Part shown: in pieces, positions 29,868 to 38,528 of the stretch
How positions within the stretch are numbered: the stretch's first letter is position 1
Layout of the letters: each line of letters opens with the position of its first letter
Assembly (NCBI RefSeq): GCF_900142985.1
Contig: NZ_LT670849.1
Coordinates: 186,001-250,000, forward strand
DNA: 64,000 nt
Origin: Bradyrhizobium erythrophlei
Lineage (GTDB): Bacteria; Pseudomonadota; Alphaproteobacteria; Rhizobiales; Xanthobacteraceae
Reading direction: 5' to 3'
Notes under the pieces: model-generated
Told to the model about the DNA's origin: nothing
Databases searched by the model: none
The model's input: only the letters and a program-made list of their open reading frames with translations
Made by a program: the position numbers and the translations under genes

Positions 29868-31000
29868 CGCCGTTCGCCGGTCTCTTCAGCAAGCGCCTCC
29901 AGCATCGCACGCACGTCGCTCTCGCCGACGTTATTGGTCAGCGAGATACGTAAGCGCGCCGTGCCGGCCGGTACCGTCGGCGGACGGATGCCCCTGATGT
30001 CGAAACCGCGCGCCTGCATGGCTGCTGCCAACGCCATCGCCCGGGCATTGTCGCCGACGATAAAGGGCAGGATTTGCGACCCGAATAGAAGCCAGCCCTG
30101 GCGTGCGCCGATTTCGCGCCGCGCGAAACCAATCAGATTGGCTAGGCGTCGCTGATGCTCCGGTTCCTCGCGCAGGATCGACAGCGCGGCCTCGACGGCG
30201 ACCGCCATCAGCGGCGACGGCGCCGTGGAAAAAATGAAAGGGCGGCAGCGGTTGACGATGAAGTCGCGCAAGATCTTCGTCGTCGTGACCAACGCGCCGG
30301 CCACGCCCAACGCCTTGCCGCAGGTGTGAATCGCAATCAGATTTTCACGCCCTTCATAGGCCGCCGTCAGGCCGCGGCCCTCCTCGCCATAGACGCCGGT
30401 CGCATGCGCCTCGTCGATCATCAGGAATGCATCGTGCCGGTCTGCAATCGCAACCAGCGCGTCGAGCGGCGCGAAGTCGCCATCCATGCTGTAAAGACTT
30501 TCGGCGACGATCCAGACCTGACCCGCGCCGCCTTCCGAACGCCAGGCGCGGATCACTTGTTCGACGGAGTTGGCGTCGTTGTGCGCACTGAAGCGAAACT
30601 CGGCGCGGCCGGCCCGCGCGCCCTCATGAATGCTGGCATGGACCAGTTGATCCAGCACCAGAAGGTCGCCCCGTTGCGGCAGCGTCGTGAGCACGGAGAA
30701 ATTGGCGATGTAGCCCGAGGGAAAGAAGATCGATGCTTCTGCGCCGAAAAACCCGGCGGCCTCAGCCTCGAGTCGTTCATGTTCGGCGCAGTTACCCCGT
30801 AGAAGCCGCGAACCGCCGGAGCCGATCGGCGTCCCGGCTTCAACCGCCGCCGAAATCGCCCGGCGCATGCGCGGGTTGCTGGCGAGCCCCAGATAGTCGT
30901 TGGAGGAAAAGTCGATACCGGCGCGCGGCTTCAGGCTGCGCAGCCGATCGTCCTTCTCGAGCGCGCTTAAGTCCGCGACGTAGCTTGCAGCAAAGCTCAC
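29864..31000 (-). CDS. bioF: 8-amino-7-oxononanoate synthase
   Basis: BioF condenses pimeloyl-thioester with L-alanine (PLP) to KAPA. The protein has [52 protein letters not shown], the [16 protein letters not shown] motif, and the PLP Lys in [17 protein letters not shown]. The start chosen is GTG 31000 (N-terminus [17 protein letters not shown]), with GGAG 8 bases upstream. A longer frame from an ATG at 31042 exists, but its first 14 residues are encoded by a mobile hairpin repeat (31003-31078), so the GTG is more likely the original start. The chosen product is 378 residues. Confidence 0.88.
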   Translation of the reverse strand: MSFAASYVADLSALEKDDRLRSLKPRAGIDFSSNDYLGLASNPRMRRAISAAVEAGTPIGSGGSRLLRGNCAEHERLEAEAAGFFGAEASIFFPSGYIANFSVLTTLPQRGDLLVLDQLVHASIHEGARAGRAEFRFSAHNDANSVEQVIRAWRSEGGAGQVWIVAESLYSMDGDFAPLDALVAIADRHDAFLMIDEAHATGVYGEEGRGLTAAYEGRENLIAIHTCGKALGVAGALVTTTKILRDFIVNRCRPFIFSTAPSPLMAVAVEAALSILREEPEHQRRLANLIGFARREIGARQGWLLFGSQILPFIVGDNARAMALAAAMQARGFDIRGIRPPTVPAGTARLRISLTNNVGESDVRAMLEALAEETGERR

Positions 31001-31002
31001 GC

Positions 31003-31078
31003 CTAGAGCTCCGATTCCGAAGTTCGCATGATGTCGCGGCAACCTCTGATGCGAACTTCGGAATCAAAGGAGCTCTAG
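31003..31078. repeat. Hairpin repeat A1 (BIME-like pair with A2)
   Basis: This is a 76-bp imperfect palindrome with CTAG at both feet, stem GCTCCGATTCCGAAGTTCG, and a 3-nt AAA bulge in the right arm between the foot and the inner stem. The same stem sequence recurs at 60174-60248. Its minus-strand end supplies GGAG 8 bases before the bioF GTG. Confidence 0.85.
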
Positions 31079-31093
31079 CAAAATAAAGATTTG

Positions 31094-31167
31094 AGTGCGG
31101 CCTTGAATTTGAAGTTCCTATTACGAACTGGCGGCACCACTGATAGGAACTTCAAATTCGCCGCACT
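31094..31167. repeat. Hairpin repeat A2 (BIME-like pair with A1)
   Basis: This 74-bp imperfect palindrome has AGTGCGG...CCGCACT feet, inner stem GAATTTGAAGTTCCTAT, and a 3-nt bulge in the left arm, opposite to A1. The same stem recurs at 60262-60339. Its right foot overlaps the TAG stop of bioB. Confidence 0.85.
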
Positions 31168-32182
31168 AAGCCCGGTTCAGGCGCGACGAAATGCCGAGCC
31201 GGTCAAGAAGATTGGCATCGCGTACGGTCTGCGGATTTTTCGTCGTCAGCAACACGTCGCCGATGAAGATCGAATTGGCGCCGGCCAGGAAACACAGCGC
31301 CTGCAATTCATCGCTCATGTATTGCCGCCCGGCCGAAAGCCGCACCACGCTCTTGGGCATCAGAATGCGGGCCACCGCAACCAGCCGCGCCAGCGCGATG
31401 GCATCGGGACGCTCGGCGGTGTCGTTGACCGGTACACCCTTCACTTCATTCCAAAGGTTGATCGGCACGCTTTCGGGATGGCTCGGCAGGTTCGCAAGCA
31501 GCACCAGCATGCCGAGCCGGTCGTCGACCTCTTCGCCCATCCCGATGATGCCACCGCAGCACACCTTGATGCCGGCTTCGCGCACATGGGCCAGCGTGTC
31601 GATGCGGTCCTGCAACGTGCGCGTGGTGATGATCTGGTCGTAGAACTCCGGCGAGGTGTCGATGTTGTGGTTGTAGAAGTCGAGCCCGGCGTCGCGCAGA
31701 CGCTCAGCCTGCGCGGGCGTCAGCATGCCGAGCGTTGCGCAGGTTTCCATGCCGAGTTGTTTCACCGCGCTGACCATGCCGCAGACCTCGTCGAGATCGC
31801 GGTCCTTCGGATTTCGCCAGGCCGCCGCCATGCAGAAACGGGTCGCGCCGGCATCGCGCGCGCGCTGCGCGGTGGCGACGACATCCACTTGGGCCATCAG
31901 CTTGGTCGCCTTCAGTCCGGTGTCGTAATGCGCACTCTGTGAGCAGTAGCCGCAGTCTTCGGGACAGCCGCCGGTCTTGATACTGAGCAGGCTCGCCGTC
32001 TCGACATGGTTGGGGTCGAAGTTGGCGCGATGGATGCTCTGCGCGCGAAACATCAGATCGGCAAAGGGAAGATCGTAGAGCGCTTCCGCCTCCGCCCGGG
32101 TCCAATTGTGCCGGATGGCTCCGCCACCTTGGTTACCCTGAGCCTGGCCGTCTTTGCGCGTCTCAACCAATCCGTCAGCCAT
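31166..32182 (-). CDS. bioB: Biotin synthase (radical SAM)
   Basis: BioB inserts sulfur into dethiobiotin to form biotin. The 338-residue protein has the radical-SAM cluster motif [10 protein letters not shown] (CxxxCxxC), the [2Fe-2S] ligand region ([32 protein letters not shown]) and [20 protein letters not shown]. It is the first gene of the operon, with two BioR boxes 18 and 37 bp upstream of its ATG. The twin-hairpin repeat separates it from bioF by about 165 bp, and its TAG stop is formed within the repeat foot. Confidence 0.95.
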   Translation of the reverse strand: MADGLVETRKDGQAQGNQGGGAIRHNWTRAEAEALYDLPFADLMFRAQSIHRANFDPNHVETASLLSIKTGGCPEDCGYCSQSAHYDTGLKATKLMAQVDVVATAQRARDAGATRFCMAAAWRNPKDRDLDEVCGMVSAVKQLGMETCATLGMLTPAQAERLRDAGLDFYNHNIDTSPEFYDQIITTRTLQDRIDTLAHVREAGIKVCCGGIIGMGEEVDDRLGMLVLLANLPSHPESVPINLWNEVKGVPVNDTAERPDAIALARLVAVARILMPKSVVRLSAGRQYMSDELQALCFLAGANSIFIGDVLLTTKNPQTVRDANLLDRLGISSRLNRA

Positions 32183-32199
32183 GCAGGCACCCTTTCTTT

Positions 32200-32209
32200 T
32201 TATAGATAA
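32200..32209. promoter_or_regulatory. BioR box 1 upstream of bioB
   Basis: TTATAGATAA lies 18 bp upstream of the bioB ATG. It is the reverse complement of the second box and fits the known alphaproteobacterial BioR operator TTATMKATAA. Confidence 0.85.
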
Positions 32210-32218
32210 AAATGACTA

Positions 32219-32228
32219 TTATCTATAA
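32219..32228. promoter_or_regulatory. BioR box 2 upstream of bioB
   Basis: TTATCTATAA lies in the 113-bp bioB-bioR gap, 9 bp from box 1 and in the opposite orientation. A pair of boxes would let BioR repress bioB and perhaps its own gene. Confidence 0.85.
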
Positions 32229-32284
32229 TCCCGAAGACAGCTTCAGGTTAGCCGAGGCGCAAGACGCGCGCACCCAATTTTGCG

Positions 32285-32297
32285 ATAGATAATCTAT
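32285..32297. promoter_or_regulatory. BioR-like palindrome overlapping the bioR start codon
   Basis: ATAGAT-A-ATCTAT is a 13-bp inverted repeat carrying CGATAGATAA, which matches box 1 at 8 of 10 positions. It overlaps the bioR ATG (32296) and may serve autoregulation. No Shine-Dalgarno sequence is visible there, so the transcript may be leaderless. Confidence 0.45.
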
Positions 32298-32934
32298 GAA
32301 AGACGCCGACGAGAATTCCACTGTTGCCGCCCGGATCACCGAGGCCATTGCCGAGCGGATCATCGCAGGCACGCTCAAACCCGACGCGCCGCTGCGCCAG
32401 GACCATGTGGCACGCGAATTTGCATCCAGCCACGTCCCGGTTCGCGAAGCCTTCCGCCAGCTCGAAGCCCAGCATCTCGTGGTCGCCCTGCCCCGGCGCG
32501 GCGTGCGCGTTGCGCCGCTCGATGCGACCGCGATCCGCGAAATCTCCGAAATGCGCGCCGCGCTGGAGGTGGTCGCGCTACGCCACGCTGCGCCCAAGCT
32601 GACGCAGGCGCATCTCGCCAAAATCGAACTGGCGCTGATCGAAGGCGACAATGCCGAGACGTTGCAGGAGTTCGAGGCTGCCAACCGCGCCTTCCACCAG
32701 GCGCTGGTCGCGCCGTGCGGCATGCCGCGGCTGCTCGCCAGCCTCGATGGCTTGCAGCGCGCGAATTCGCGGGCAGTGTTTGCGATGGCGCGCAGCGCTG
32801 GATGGCGGCCGAGATCCAACCAGGATCATCGTCTCATTCTCGGGGCGTTGCGCGCGCGCGACATTGAACAGGCGAGCGGCCTGCTTGCGCGTCACATCCA
32901 GACCATCGAACGCCTGAGCGTCCCGGCGGCGTAA
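32296..32934 (+). CDS. bioR: GntR-family biotin repressor BioR
   Basis: This 212-residue GntR/FadR-type protein has the N-terminal winged helix ITEAIAERIIAGTLKPDAPL, then DHVAREFASSHVPVREAFRQ and LEAQHLVVALPRRGVRVAPL; the C-terminal FCD domain (residues 75-205) would bind the effector. In alphaproteobacteria lacking a BirA DNA-binding domain, BioR represses biotin genes through TTATMKATAA boxes. It is divergent from bioB, and exactly such boxes lie between them, making the assignment strong. Confidence 0.9.
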   Translation: MKDADENSTVAARITEAIAERIIAGTLKPDAPLRQDHVAREFASSHVPVREAFRQLEAQHLVVALPRRGVRVAPLDATAIREISEMRAALEVVALRHAAPKLTQAHLAKIELALIEGDNAETLQEFEAANRAFHQALVAPCGMPRLLASLDGLQRANSRAVFAMARSAGWRPRSNQDHRLILGALRARDIEQASGLLARHIQTIERLSVPAA

Positions 32935-33306
32935 TTGAGATTGCTAAATTGGTGGAAAGCGCCGGCAGCGCAGGGTTCAGGCGCCAACCGTCGGCAGGCT
33001 GGCTGCGGCGATGGCGACGATCTGCGAAAGCCGGTGGCCGATCCGGGACCGGGTCGACAGCAGCAGTGCGTTCAGGCGGGCCATACCTTCGTTTCCTTGC
33101 ACCTCGATCCAAGCCCTTGGCCCGGCAATCAAAAGGCGCATGGGAAGGTATGGGTTCCCGTCCTTGCGGAGTCGAGATGGCGGGGAAAATAGCAATATGG
33201 CCACCGCCGCGGGTGGTTCGAGCAGCAGATTTATTGTCATACGATGGCCGAAGAAGAACGAAATCTTCTACGGCCTCGCGGAGGTTAACGCCTCATCCCG
33301 TGACGC
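32935..33306. other. 372-bp intergenic stretch between bioR and the convergent dehydrogenase gene
   Basis: Open frames on both strands are short, overlap each other, and have neither a recognisable product nor a convincing ribosome binding site. No strong terminator hairpin was found. Confidence 0.5.
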
Positions 33307-34356
33307 CTATCCCGGCGCGAAGCCGAACGTGCGCTCAAAACGCTTGACGTAAGCGGGCCAGACCTCGGGGTTGACGAGGCGCGGCGGCCGCTTGCCGTCG
33401 AGCGCGTCCAGCATCTGCTCGGCGGCGATCCGCGCCATGTTCTCGCGTGCCTCCTTGGTGACGCCAGCCGTATGCGGGCTCGCGATCACATTGTCGAACT
33501 GCAACAGCGGATGATCGGGCGGCGGCGGCTCCTTGGCCCAGACATCGAGACCCGCGCCCGCAATGCGCTTGTCGCGCAGCGCCTGCTCCAGCGCGACTTC
33601 GTCGTGGATGAAGCCGCGCGCGGTGGTGATGAAATAGGCGTGTGGCTGCATCAGCGCGAACTCGCGCGCGCCGATCATGCCGCTGTTATCCTTGGTCAGC
33701 GGGCACGAGATCGACACGAAATCAGACCGTCGCAGCAGATCATCCAGCGCGACCTTTTCGCCGCCGCGCTCGGCCATTTCGGTCGCCGACAGATAGGGAT
33801 CGTACGCCAGTACGTTCATGCTGAGCAGGCCCTTGCAGAGCGCGGCGATGCGGCGGCCGACATTGCCAAGCCCGACGATGCCGATAGTCTTGCCGTGGAC
33901 TTCATTGCCCATCAGCGTATTGCGGTTGATGTTGGCCTCGCGGCGAAGCACGCGATCGGCCTGGATGATGCGCTTCGACAACGTGATGAGCATGGCAAGC
34001 GCATGTTCGGCCACCGAATGCGCGTTGCCGCCGGACTGGTTGACGACGATCACGCCGGCCGCGGTGCAGGCGTCGACGTCGACCGGGTCGTAGCCGGCGC
34101 CGTTAGAGGAGACGATCAGAAGGTTAGGCGCCCGGCGCAACAAATCCGCATCGGCGTGAAAGTGTTTGGCGAGTTCGTCGCGTGCGGCGCCGATCTGGTA
34201 GGCGTGCGCGGCGGACAGGATCGGCGCAGAGATCTCGTCCCGGCTTTCGTTCTCGAGCCGGTCGAGCCGTACATCGGGGCGGCTTTTTAGGATATCGGCA
34301 TAGATCTGGTTGGCGAGGTATTTGACGTAGAACACGCGCTTGTTGTTGACGGACAT
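33307..34356 (-). CDS. D-isomer specific 2-hydroxyacid dehydrogenase (SerA-like)
   Basis: This 349-residue NAD-dependent dehydrogenase has the catalytic-domain segment LLIVSSNGAGYDPVDVDACT, the Rossmann motif GKTIGIVGLGNVGRRIAALC, the NAD/substrate Arg in ITTARGFIHDEVAL, the Glu in AGAGLDVWAKEPPPPDHPL, and the catalytic His in NVIASPHTAGVTKEARENM. It oxidises a D-2-hydroxyacid or reduces a 2-ketoacid. Downstream of the Bug receptor (33-bp gap) and near a split sulfopyruvate-decarboxylase-like enzyme, it may handle a sulfo- or phospho-hydroxyacid, but nothing fixes the substrate. Confidence 0.85.
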   Translation of the reverse strand: MSVNNKRVFYVKYLANQIYADILKSRPDVRLDRLENESRDEISAPILSAAHAYQIGAARDELAKHFHADADLLRRAPNLLIVSSNGAGYDPVDVDACTAAGVIVVNQSGGNAHSVAEHALAMLITLSKRIIQADRVLRREANINRNTLMGNEVHGKTIGIVGLGNVGRRIAALCKGLLSMNVLAYDPYLSATEMAERGGEKVALDDLLRRSDFVSISCPLTKDNSGMIGAREFALMQPHAYFITTARGFIHDEVALEQALRDKRIAGAGLDVWAKEPPPPDHPLLQFDNVIASPHTAGVTKEARENMARIAAEQMLDALDGKRPPRLVNPEVWPAYVKRFERTFGFAPG

Positions 34357-34389
34357 CTCACTTCTTTCGGTTCATAAGGTCAGGGAGCA

Positions 34390-35385
34390 TCACTCGGCGG
34401 TGATGCCGGACGACTTGATGATCGCTCCCCATTTTTCGTAATCGGCGTGAATCTTGGCATCGAGCACTTCGGGCGAACTGCCGATCGGCGATGCGCCGAA
34501 TTTCGCAAGCCGTTCCTTGACCGGATCGGTCTTCAACGCAGCGACGAAGTCGCGCGAGATCTTCTCAGCCAGATCGGTCGGCATGCCTGCCGGCCCCAGC
34601 AGGCCCCACCACACTTCGGTATCGTAGCCGGGCACGGTCTCCGACATCGCGGGCACATCCGGCAAAAACGGCGAACGCCTGGTGGTGGTCACCGCGAGCG
34701 CACGCAAGCTACCCGCTGCCAGTTGTCCCAGCGCCTCCGGCGCGTTGTTGAACGACATCGGAATTTGCCCGCCGAGCAGATCGTTGATCGCGGGCGCGCC
34801 ACCTTTATAGGGGATCGCGCTCATGTCGAAGCCCGCGAGCTTCTTGAGCAGTTCGCCGGCGAGATGCGTCGAGGTGCCATTGCCGGACTGGCCATATGAA
34901 AGGCTGCCCGGCTTGGCTTTGGCTTGCGCGATGACATCGGCCAGCGTCTTGAACGGGGAATCGGCGCGCACCAGAAGAATATTGGGTGACGAGCCCAATA
35001 TCGAAATCGGCGTGAAATCCTTGAACGTATCGTAGGGAAGCTTTGGATAGAGAAAAGGATTGGTGGCGTGGCCGCTCGCCACCACCATCAGCGTGTAGCC
35101 ATCCGGCGCGGACGTAACCAGCGCCTGCGAGGCAACGATGCCACCGGCGCCGGGCCGGTTTTCCACCACGACCGACTGCCCCCATTGCCTGGAGACCGCC
35201 TCCCCCAAGGTACGCGCAAGAATATCGACGCCGCCGCCGGCTGCGTAGGGCACAAAGACATGGACGGGTCTAGAAGGAAACGGCGTCTCGGCCAGCGCCG
35301 CGCCGCACGCGAACAGCGCTGCCGCGCATACAGCCCGCCGCGACCATCGGCTCACGAACACCATGCTCCAGAACGAGCCGTTCAA
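34390..35385 (-). CDS. Bug/TctC-family periplasmic solute receptor
   Basis: This 331-residue receptor has a signal peptide (SRRAVCAAALFACGAALA, cleavage near residue 32) and the Bug hallmarks PSRPVHVFVPYAAGGGVDIL, VVENRPGAGGIVASQAL, GQSGNGTSTHLAGELLK and YKGGAPAINDLLGGQI. Such proteins bind carboxylates for tripartite TctABC uptake or sensing. No tctA/tctB genes are adjacent. The start is probably TTG 35385, preceded by GGAGGAGAGG; an internal ATG 21 bp downstream has poor spacing from any ribosome site. It is cotranscribed with the dehydrogenase. Confidence 0.87.
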   Translation of the reverse strand: MNGSFWSMVFVSRWSRRAVCAAALFACGAALAETPFPSRPVHVFVPYAAGGGVDILARTLGEAVSRQWGQSVVVENRPGAGGIVASQALVTSAPDGYTLMVVASGHATNPFLYPKLPYDTFKDFTPISILGSSPNILLVRADSPFKTLADVIAQAKAKPGSLSYGQSGNGTSTHLAGELLKKLAGFDMSAIPYKGGAPAINDLLGGQIPMSFNNAPEALGQLAAGSLRALAVTTTRRSPFLPDVPAMSETVPGYDTEVWWGLLGPAGMPTDLAEKISRDFVAALKTDPVKERLAKFGASPIGSSPEVLDAKIHADYEKWGAIIKSSGITAE

Positions 35386-35584
35386 GAACCTCTCCTCCCT
35401 GTTTTCTTGTCGGTCTTGGATTTCTTCGCCTTATGGCATGCCGGCAATGAGGCCGCCTCCTCGCCTCACGCAGGCGGCACGGCGCCTAGGGCATGTTGAC
35501 AATCTCCTCGTTCGCGTCAAGTTTCGGCGCCTCAAGATGAGCGGCATCAGAGGCGTAAAAAGCCGCGCGAGACGGAGGGATTTG

Positions 35585-36142
35585 ATGACGGCTGCGGATG
35601 GACAAATGTCTCCGGCAGGCACTGGCGAAAATGCCTGGTACGACATCGTCCTGCAAACCCTCAAGCGCAACGAGATCCGGCTGGTGCCCTATGTGCCGGA
35701 CCGTGTGCTGACGCGGCTGATCAAGGAACTTCACGCCGACCCGTTCTTCACGACGTTTCCGACCGCGCGCGAGGAAGAAGCGGTCGGCATCGTTTCCGGC
35801 GCCTGGATGGGCGGCCTGCGTGGTGCGGTGCTGATGCAGACCTCCGGGTTTGCGACGCTCGCCAACGTGCTGGCCTCGCTCGCGATACCCTATCAGATCC
35901 CGCTGATCATGTTCGTGTCCGAGCGCGGGACGCTCGGCGAATTCAACTACGGGCAATCGTTGGTGTGCCGCACCATGCGGCCCGTACTCGACTCGCTCGC
36001 GATGGAGCATCACACCGCAACGCGGATCGACGAGTTCGAATTCATCGTCGATCGATCGATCAAGCAAGCCATCACCACGCAGGCGCCGGTTGCGCTGATC
36101 CTGTCGCCGCTTTTGACCGGCGGCAAGGTATTCGACAAGTGA
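35585..36142 (+). CDS. Sulfopyruvate/phosphonopyruvate decarboxylase-like, alpha (pyrimidine-binding) subunit
   Basis: This 185-residue protein corresponds to the PYR domain of thiamine-diphosphate enzymes: the active-site Glu is in TFPTAREEEAVGIVSGAWMG, with MQTSGFATLANVLASLAIPY and IPLIMFVSERGTLGEFNYGQ. The split layout, with the ThDP domain in the next gene, is that of ComD/ComE sulfopyruvate decarboxylase. The start MTAADGQMS follows GGAGGG; a longer in-frame extension overlaps the divergent Bug gene. The substrate is unverified. Confidence 0.75.
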   Translation: MTAADGQMSPAGTGENAWYDIVLQTLKRNEIRLVPYVPDRVLTRLIKELHADPFFTTFPTAREEEAVGIVSGAWMGGLRGAVLMQTSGFATLANVLASLAIPYQIPLIMFVSERGTLGEFNYGQSLVCRTMRPVLDSLAMEHHTATRIDEFEFIVDRSIKQAITTQAPVALILSPLLTGGKVFDK

Positions 36143-36150
36143 GCGCCCCG

Positions 36151-36762
36151 ATGAACGAGCCCGCCAATCCCGCACGCAACACCAAGGTCATGAACCGCGC
36201 CGACCTCACCTCGCGGCTCGTCGCCAGGTTGAAGAACGAAGAGGCCGTCGTCGGCGGCATCGGCAACACCAATTTCGACCTGTGGGCCGCCGGCCATCGG
36301 CCGCAGAATTTCTACATGCTCGGCAGCATGGGACTTGCGTTTCCGATCGCGCTCGGCGTCGCGCTGGCGCAACCCAAGCGGCGCGTGTTTGCGCTCGAAG
36401 GCGACGGTTCGCTGCTGATGCAATTGGGATGTCTGTCGACGATCGCGACGCTGAAGCCGAAGAACCTCACCATGGTCTTGATGGACAACGGCATCTATCA
36501 GATCACCGGCGCGCAGCCGACGCCGGCCGCCGCTACGACGGATCTGATGGCGGTTGCGATCGGTTGCGGTCTGACCAACAGCACCTGGGCGGCCGATGAG
36601 GAAGATTTCGAACGGCTGATCGATCAATCGCTGACGTCTTCCGAGCCGATGCTGATCGGCGTGCGGATCGACGACAAACCGGGCACCGGCGCCACGCGCC
36701 GCGATCCCGTGCAGATCCGCGAGCGCTTCATGAATGGTCTCGGCGTGCGCGACGCGATGTAG
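36151..36762 (+). CDS. Sulfopyruvate/phosphonopyruvate decarboxylase-like, beta (ThDP-binding) subunit
   Basis: This 203-residue partner of the preceding gene starts 8 bp after it. It carries the ThDP/Mg motif EGDGSLLMQLGCLSTIATLK (GDG...N) ending in LTMVLMDNGIYQITGAQPTP, preceded by NFYMLGSMGLAFPIALGVAL. The two together form one decarboxylase. Divergent neighbours are a Bug receptor and a 2-hydroxyacid dehydrogenase, a combination that would suit uptake of a sulfo- or phosphono-hydroxyacid, its oxidation and decarboxylation. That pathway is an inference from clustering. Confidence 0.77.
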   Translation: MNEPANPARNTKVMNRADLTSRLVARLKNEEAVVGGIGNTNFDLWAAGHRPQNFYMLGSMGLAFPIALGVALAQPKRRVFALEGDGSLLMQLGCLSTIATLKPKNLTMVLMDNGIYQITGAQPTPAAATTDLMAVAIGCGLTNSTWAADEEDFERLIDQSLTSSEPMLIGVRIDDKPGTGATRRDPVQIRERFMNGLGVRDAM

Positions 36763-36777
36763 AACGACAAATGTGAA

Positions 36778-36798
36778 CGGCCGGAAACATTCCGGCCG
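36778..36798 (+). terminator. GC-rich hairpin after the decarboxylase genes
   Basis: CGGCCGGAA (36778-36786), loop ACA, and TTCCGGCCG (36790-36798) form a perfect 9-bp stem 15 bp after the decarboxylase stop. No T-run follows, so termination would be weak or Rho-assisted. Confidence 0.4.
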
Positions 36799-36823
36799 CC
36801 CACTAGATCAGCAACAGGTATTA

Positions 36824-37216
36824 CTACTCGATCACCCGGATCACCCGGCGTGTACGCGGATCGACGATCACACGCTGGTTATTCACCACCGCGTAGCGAT
36901 AGTCGACATAACCCGGCACCGGGCGGACCTCGACGGCGGCCGGCAGCGGCTCGCCCACCACGATCGGCTCCTCGATCGTCACCGCGGACGGCTCCCGCAC
37001 GCCCTGGACCGAGGTGATCACCGCATTCGGAACTTCGACGGCGGCGCCCACTGCGGCGCCGACTGTGCCGCCCACCATCTCGCCGACCGGCCCCGCGACC
37101 GCGCCGCCGGTCCGTGCACCGTTCACCGCACCTTGCGCTGTGGTCGATTGCGCGAACGCGCTGCCCGACGCCAGCACCGAGACAGCGATCAACGAAGCAG
37201 CCAATTTACCTTTCAT
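36824..37216 (-). CDS. Secreted DUF1236-type protein
   Basis: This 130-residue protein has a signal peptide (MKGKLAASLIAVSVLASGSA ending AFAQ), a Gly/Ala/Val-rich zipper-like stretch (GGAVAGPVGEMVGGTVGAAV), and a C-terminal DUF1236-like part (VRPVPGYVDYRYAVVNNQRV then IVDPRTRRVIRVIE). DUF1236 proteins are common periplasmic or envelope proteins of Bradyrhizobium with no known function. The start follows AGGAGAA. It is monocistronic, between the decarboxylase genes (convergent) and the rhomboid gene. Confidence 0.75.
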   Translation of the reverse strand: MKGKLAASLIAVSVLASGSAFAQSTTAQGAVNGARTGGAVAGPVGEMVGGTVGAAVGAAVEVPNAVITSVQGVREPSAVTIEEPIVVGEPLPAAVEVRPVPGYVDYRYAVVNNQRVIVDPRTRRVIRVIE

Positions 37217-37326
37217 CACATTCTCCTCTTGGCCCACGGCAGCGCTAACCGCCGGCCAGAGGAGTTGTTCCGCAGTTCCCTACGGGTTCCCATGCATAGA
37301 AGATGAGCGAAAAATTCCGGACTCGC

Positions 37327-38406
37327 TCACAACCCCCTGCTTCGTCCGCGCTCGGCGCGAAAACCGGCAGCCGCAAAGCCCCCTCTGTCGTTGAGCCCGC
37401 GTTTCAACTCCGGCCACAGGAACAGCAGCGTCAGCCCGAACACGGCGACGATCACGATCAGCGTGCTGATAACGGGCAGCGATGTGGCCACACCAATCAG
37501 ACTCCTCAGCGAGGAGGCCGCCCACGGGACGAGATTCGCGGGCAATGCAATATTGGGTGTCACCACCGGGAGCGTCAGCATCACGATCGCTCCCACTGCC
37601 AGCGCATTGCCGGCTGCGAGAACTGCGACCGTCCAGGCCAGCCCGCGTGGCTGCGACAGCGCAATGTCGATGCCTTTGACCGCAGCGATCAAGACCACCA
37701 ACGCAACGATCAGGACTGCGGGCGAAAAATCAGCCAGCCACGCGACAATGGCAAGCAGGACGCCGAGATTGAGTTTGATGAATTCGGGAAATTTGCACCG
37801 CATCAGTTTTGGCGCTGCGATCTCGAACGCATCGAGCAACGCACACATCAGCATGCCGGCAGCGAAGCCGCCAAGATGCGCGCGCCAGTCCACCCGTGGC
37901 GCCAGAAACGCAAAGACAATGTTGAGCCCGATATTGATGACAAAGAAGCTCGCCGGCGGTTCAATCCGCCGCAGCAGCTTCAGGCACAAAAGCGCGCCGA
38001 GAATTCCCGATGTGGCGCCGGACGCGCCGACGGTGAAATAGAGGCCTTGTTGGGTGAAGATGCCGGTGAGTGCGCCGGCGATGACCGAGGCGAAGTAGAT
38101 CAGCAGAAAATATGACGTGCCGACTCGCTTTTCGAGCGGGCCGCCCCACCAGACCAGACACGCCATGTTGGTGAGGATGTGCAGCATGCTGGCATGCAGG
38201 AAGGCATAGGCGACCAGCCGCCAGTATTCATGGCGCGCCAAGGCGCCGCTATAGATGGCGCCAAACCGAAACAGCGCATCTGGGGTCGGGGTCGACCCTC
38301 CCGAACTCTGCAGCGTGAGTGCGTAGACCAGGATGTTGACGCCAAGCAGGAGCGCCGTTGCGGTGTGCGGAACCTCGAACGTGCCGGCGGACCGGGTGAA
38401 TTTCAT
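37327..38406 (-). CDS. Rhomboid-family intramembrane serine protease
   Basis: This 359-residue membrane protein has the rhomboid core: YWRLVAYAFLHASMLHILTN (loop and TM2 with HxxxHxxxN), the catalytic Ser in VGASGATSGILGALL (GxSG), and the TM6 His in WRAHLGGFAAGML. The region after residue 230 has about four extra hydrophobic segments, making it longer than a minimal 6-TM rhomboid. The start MKFTRSAGT is chosen; the frame extends 18 codons upstream without support. Substrates are unknown. Confidence 0.83.
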   Translation of the reverse strand: MKFTRSAGTFEVPHTATALLLGVNILVYALTLQSSGGSTPTPDALFRFGAIYSGALARHEYWRLVAYAFLHASMLHILTNMACLVWWGGPLEKRVGTSYFLLIYFASVIAGALTGIFTQQGLYFTVGASGATSGILGALLCLKLLRRIEPPASFFVINIGLNIVFAFLAPRVDWRAHLGGFAAGMLMCALLDAFEIAAPKLMRCKFPEFIKLNLGVLLAIVAWLADFSPAVLIVALVVLIAAVKGIDIALSQPRGLAWTVAVLAAGNALAVGAIVMLTLPVVTPNIALPANLVPWAASSLRSLIGVATSLPVISTLIVIVAVFGLTLLFLWPELKRGLNDRGGFAAAGFRAERGRSRGL

Positions 38407-38528
38407 GACAGCTACGCGACCGGCAGATTGCAGGACAGGCTCAACGCGTGTTTTTAGCACGGGCGCAAGCAGCCGCGAAGCTCGCTATCCATTCATTTTG
38501 GCCGGCGCGTTCGAGGAAGCTCCCTCCC

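Noticed and set aside
30998..31042. ATG 31042 as the bioF start
   Set aside because: Its first 14 codons are repeat-derived; GTG 31000 has GGAG at good spacing and a BioF-like N-terminus.
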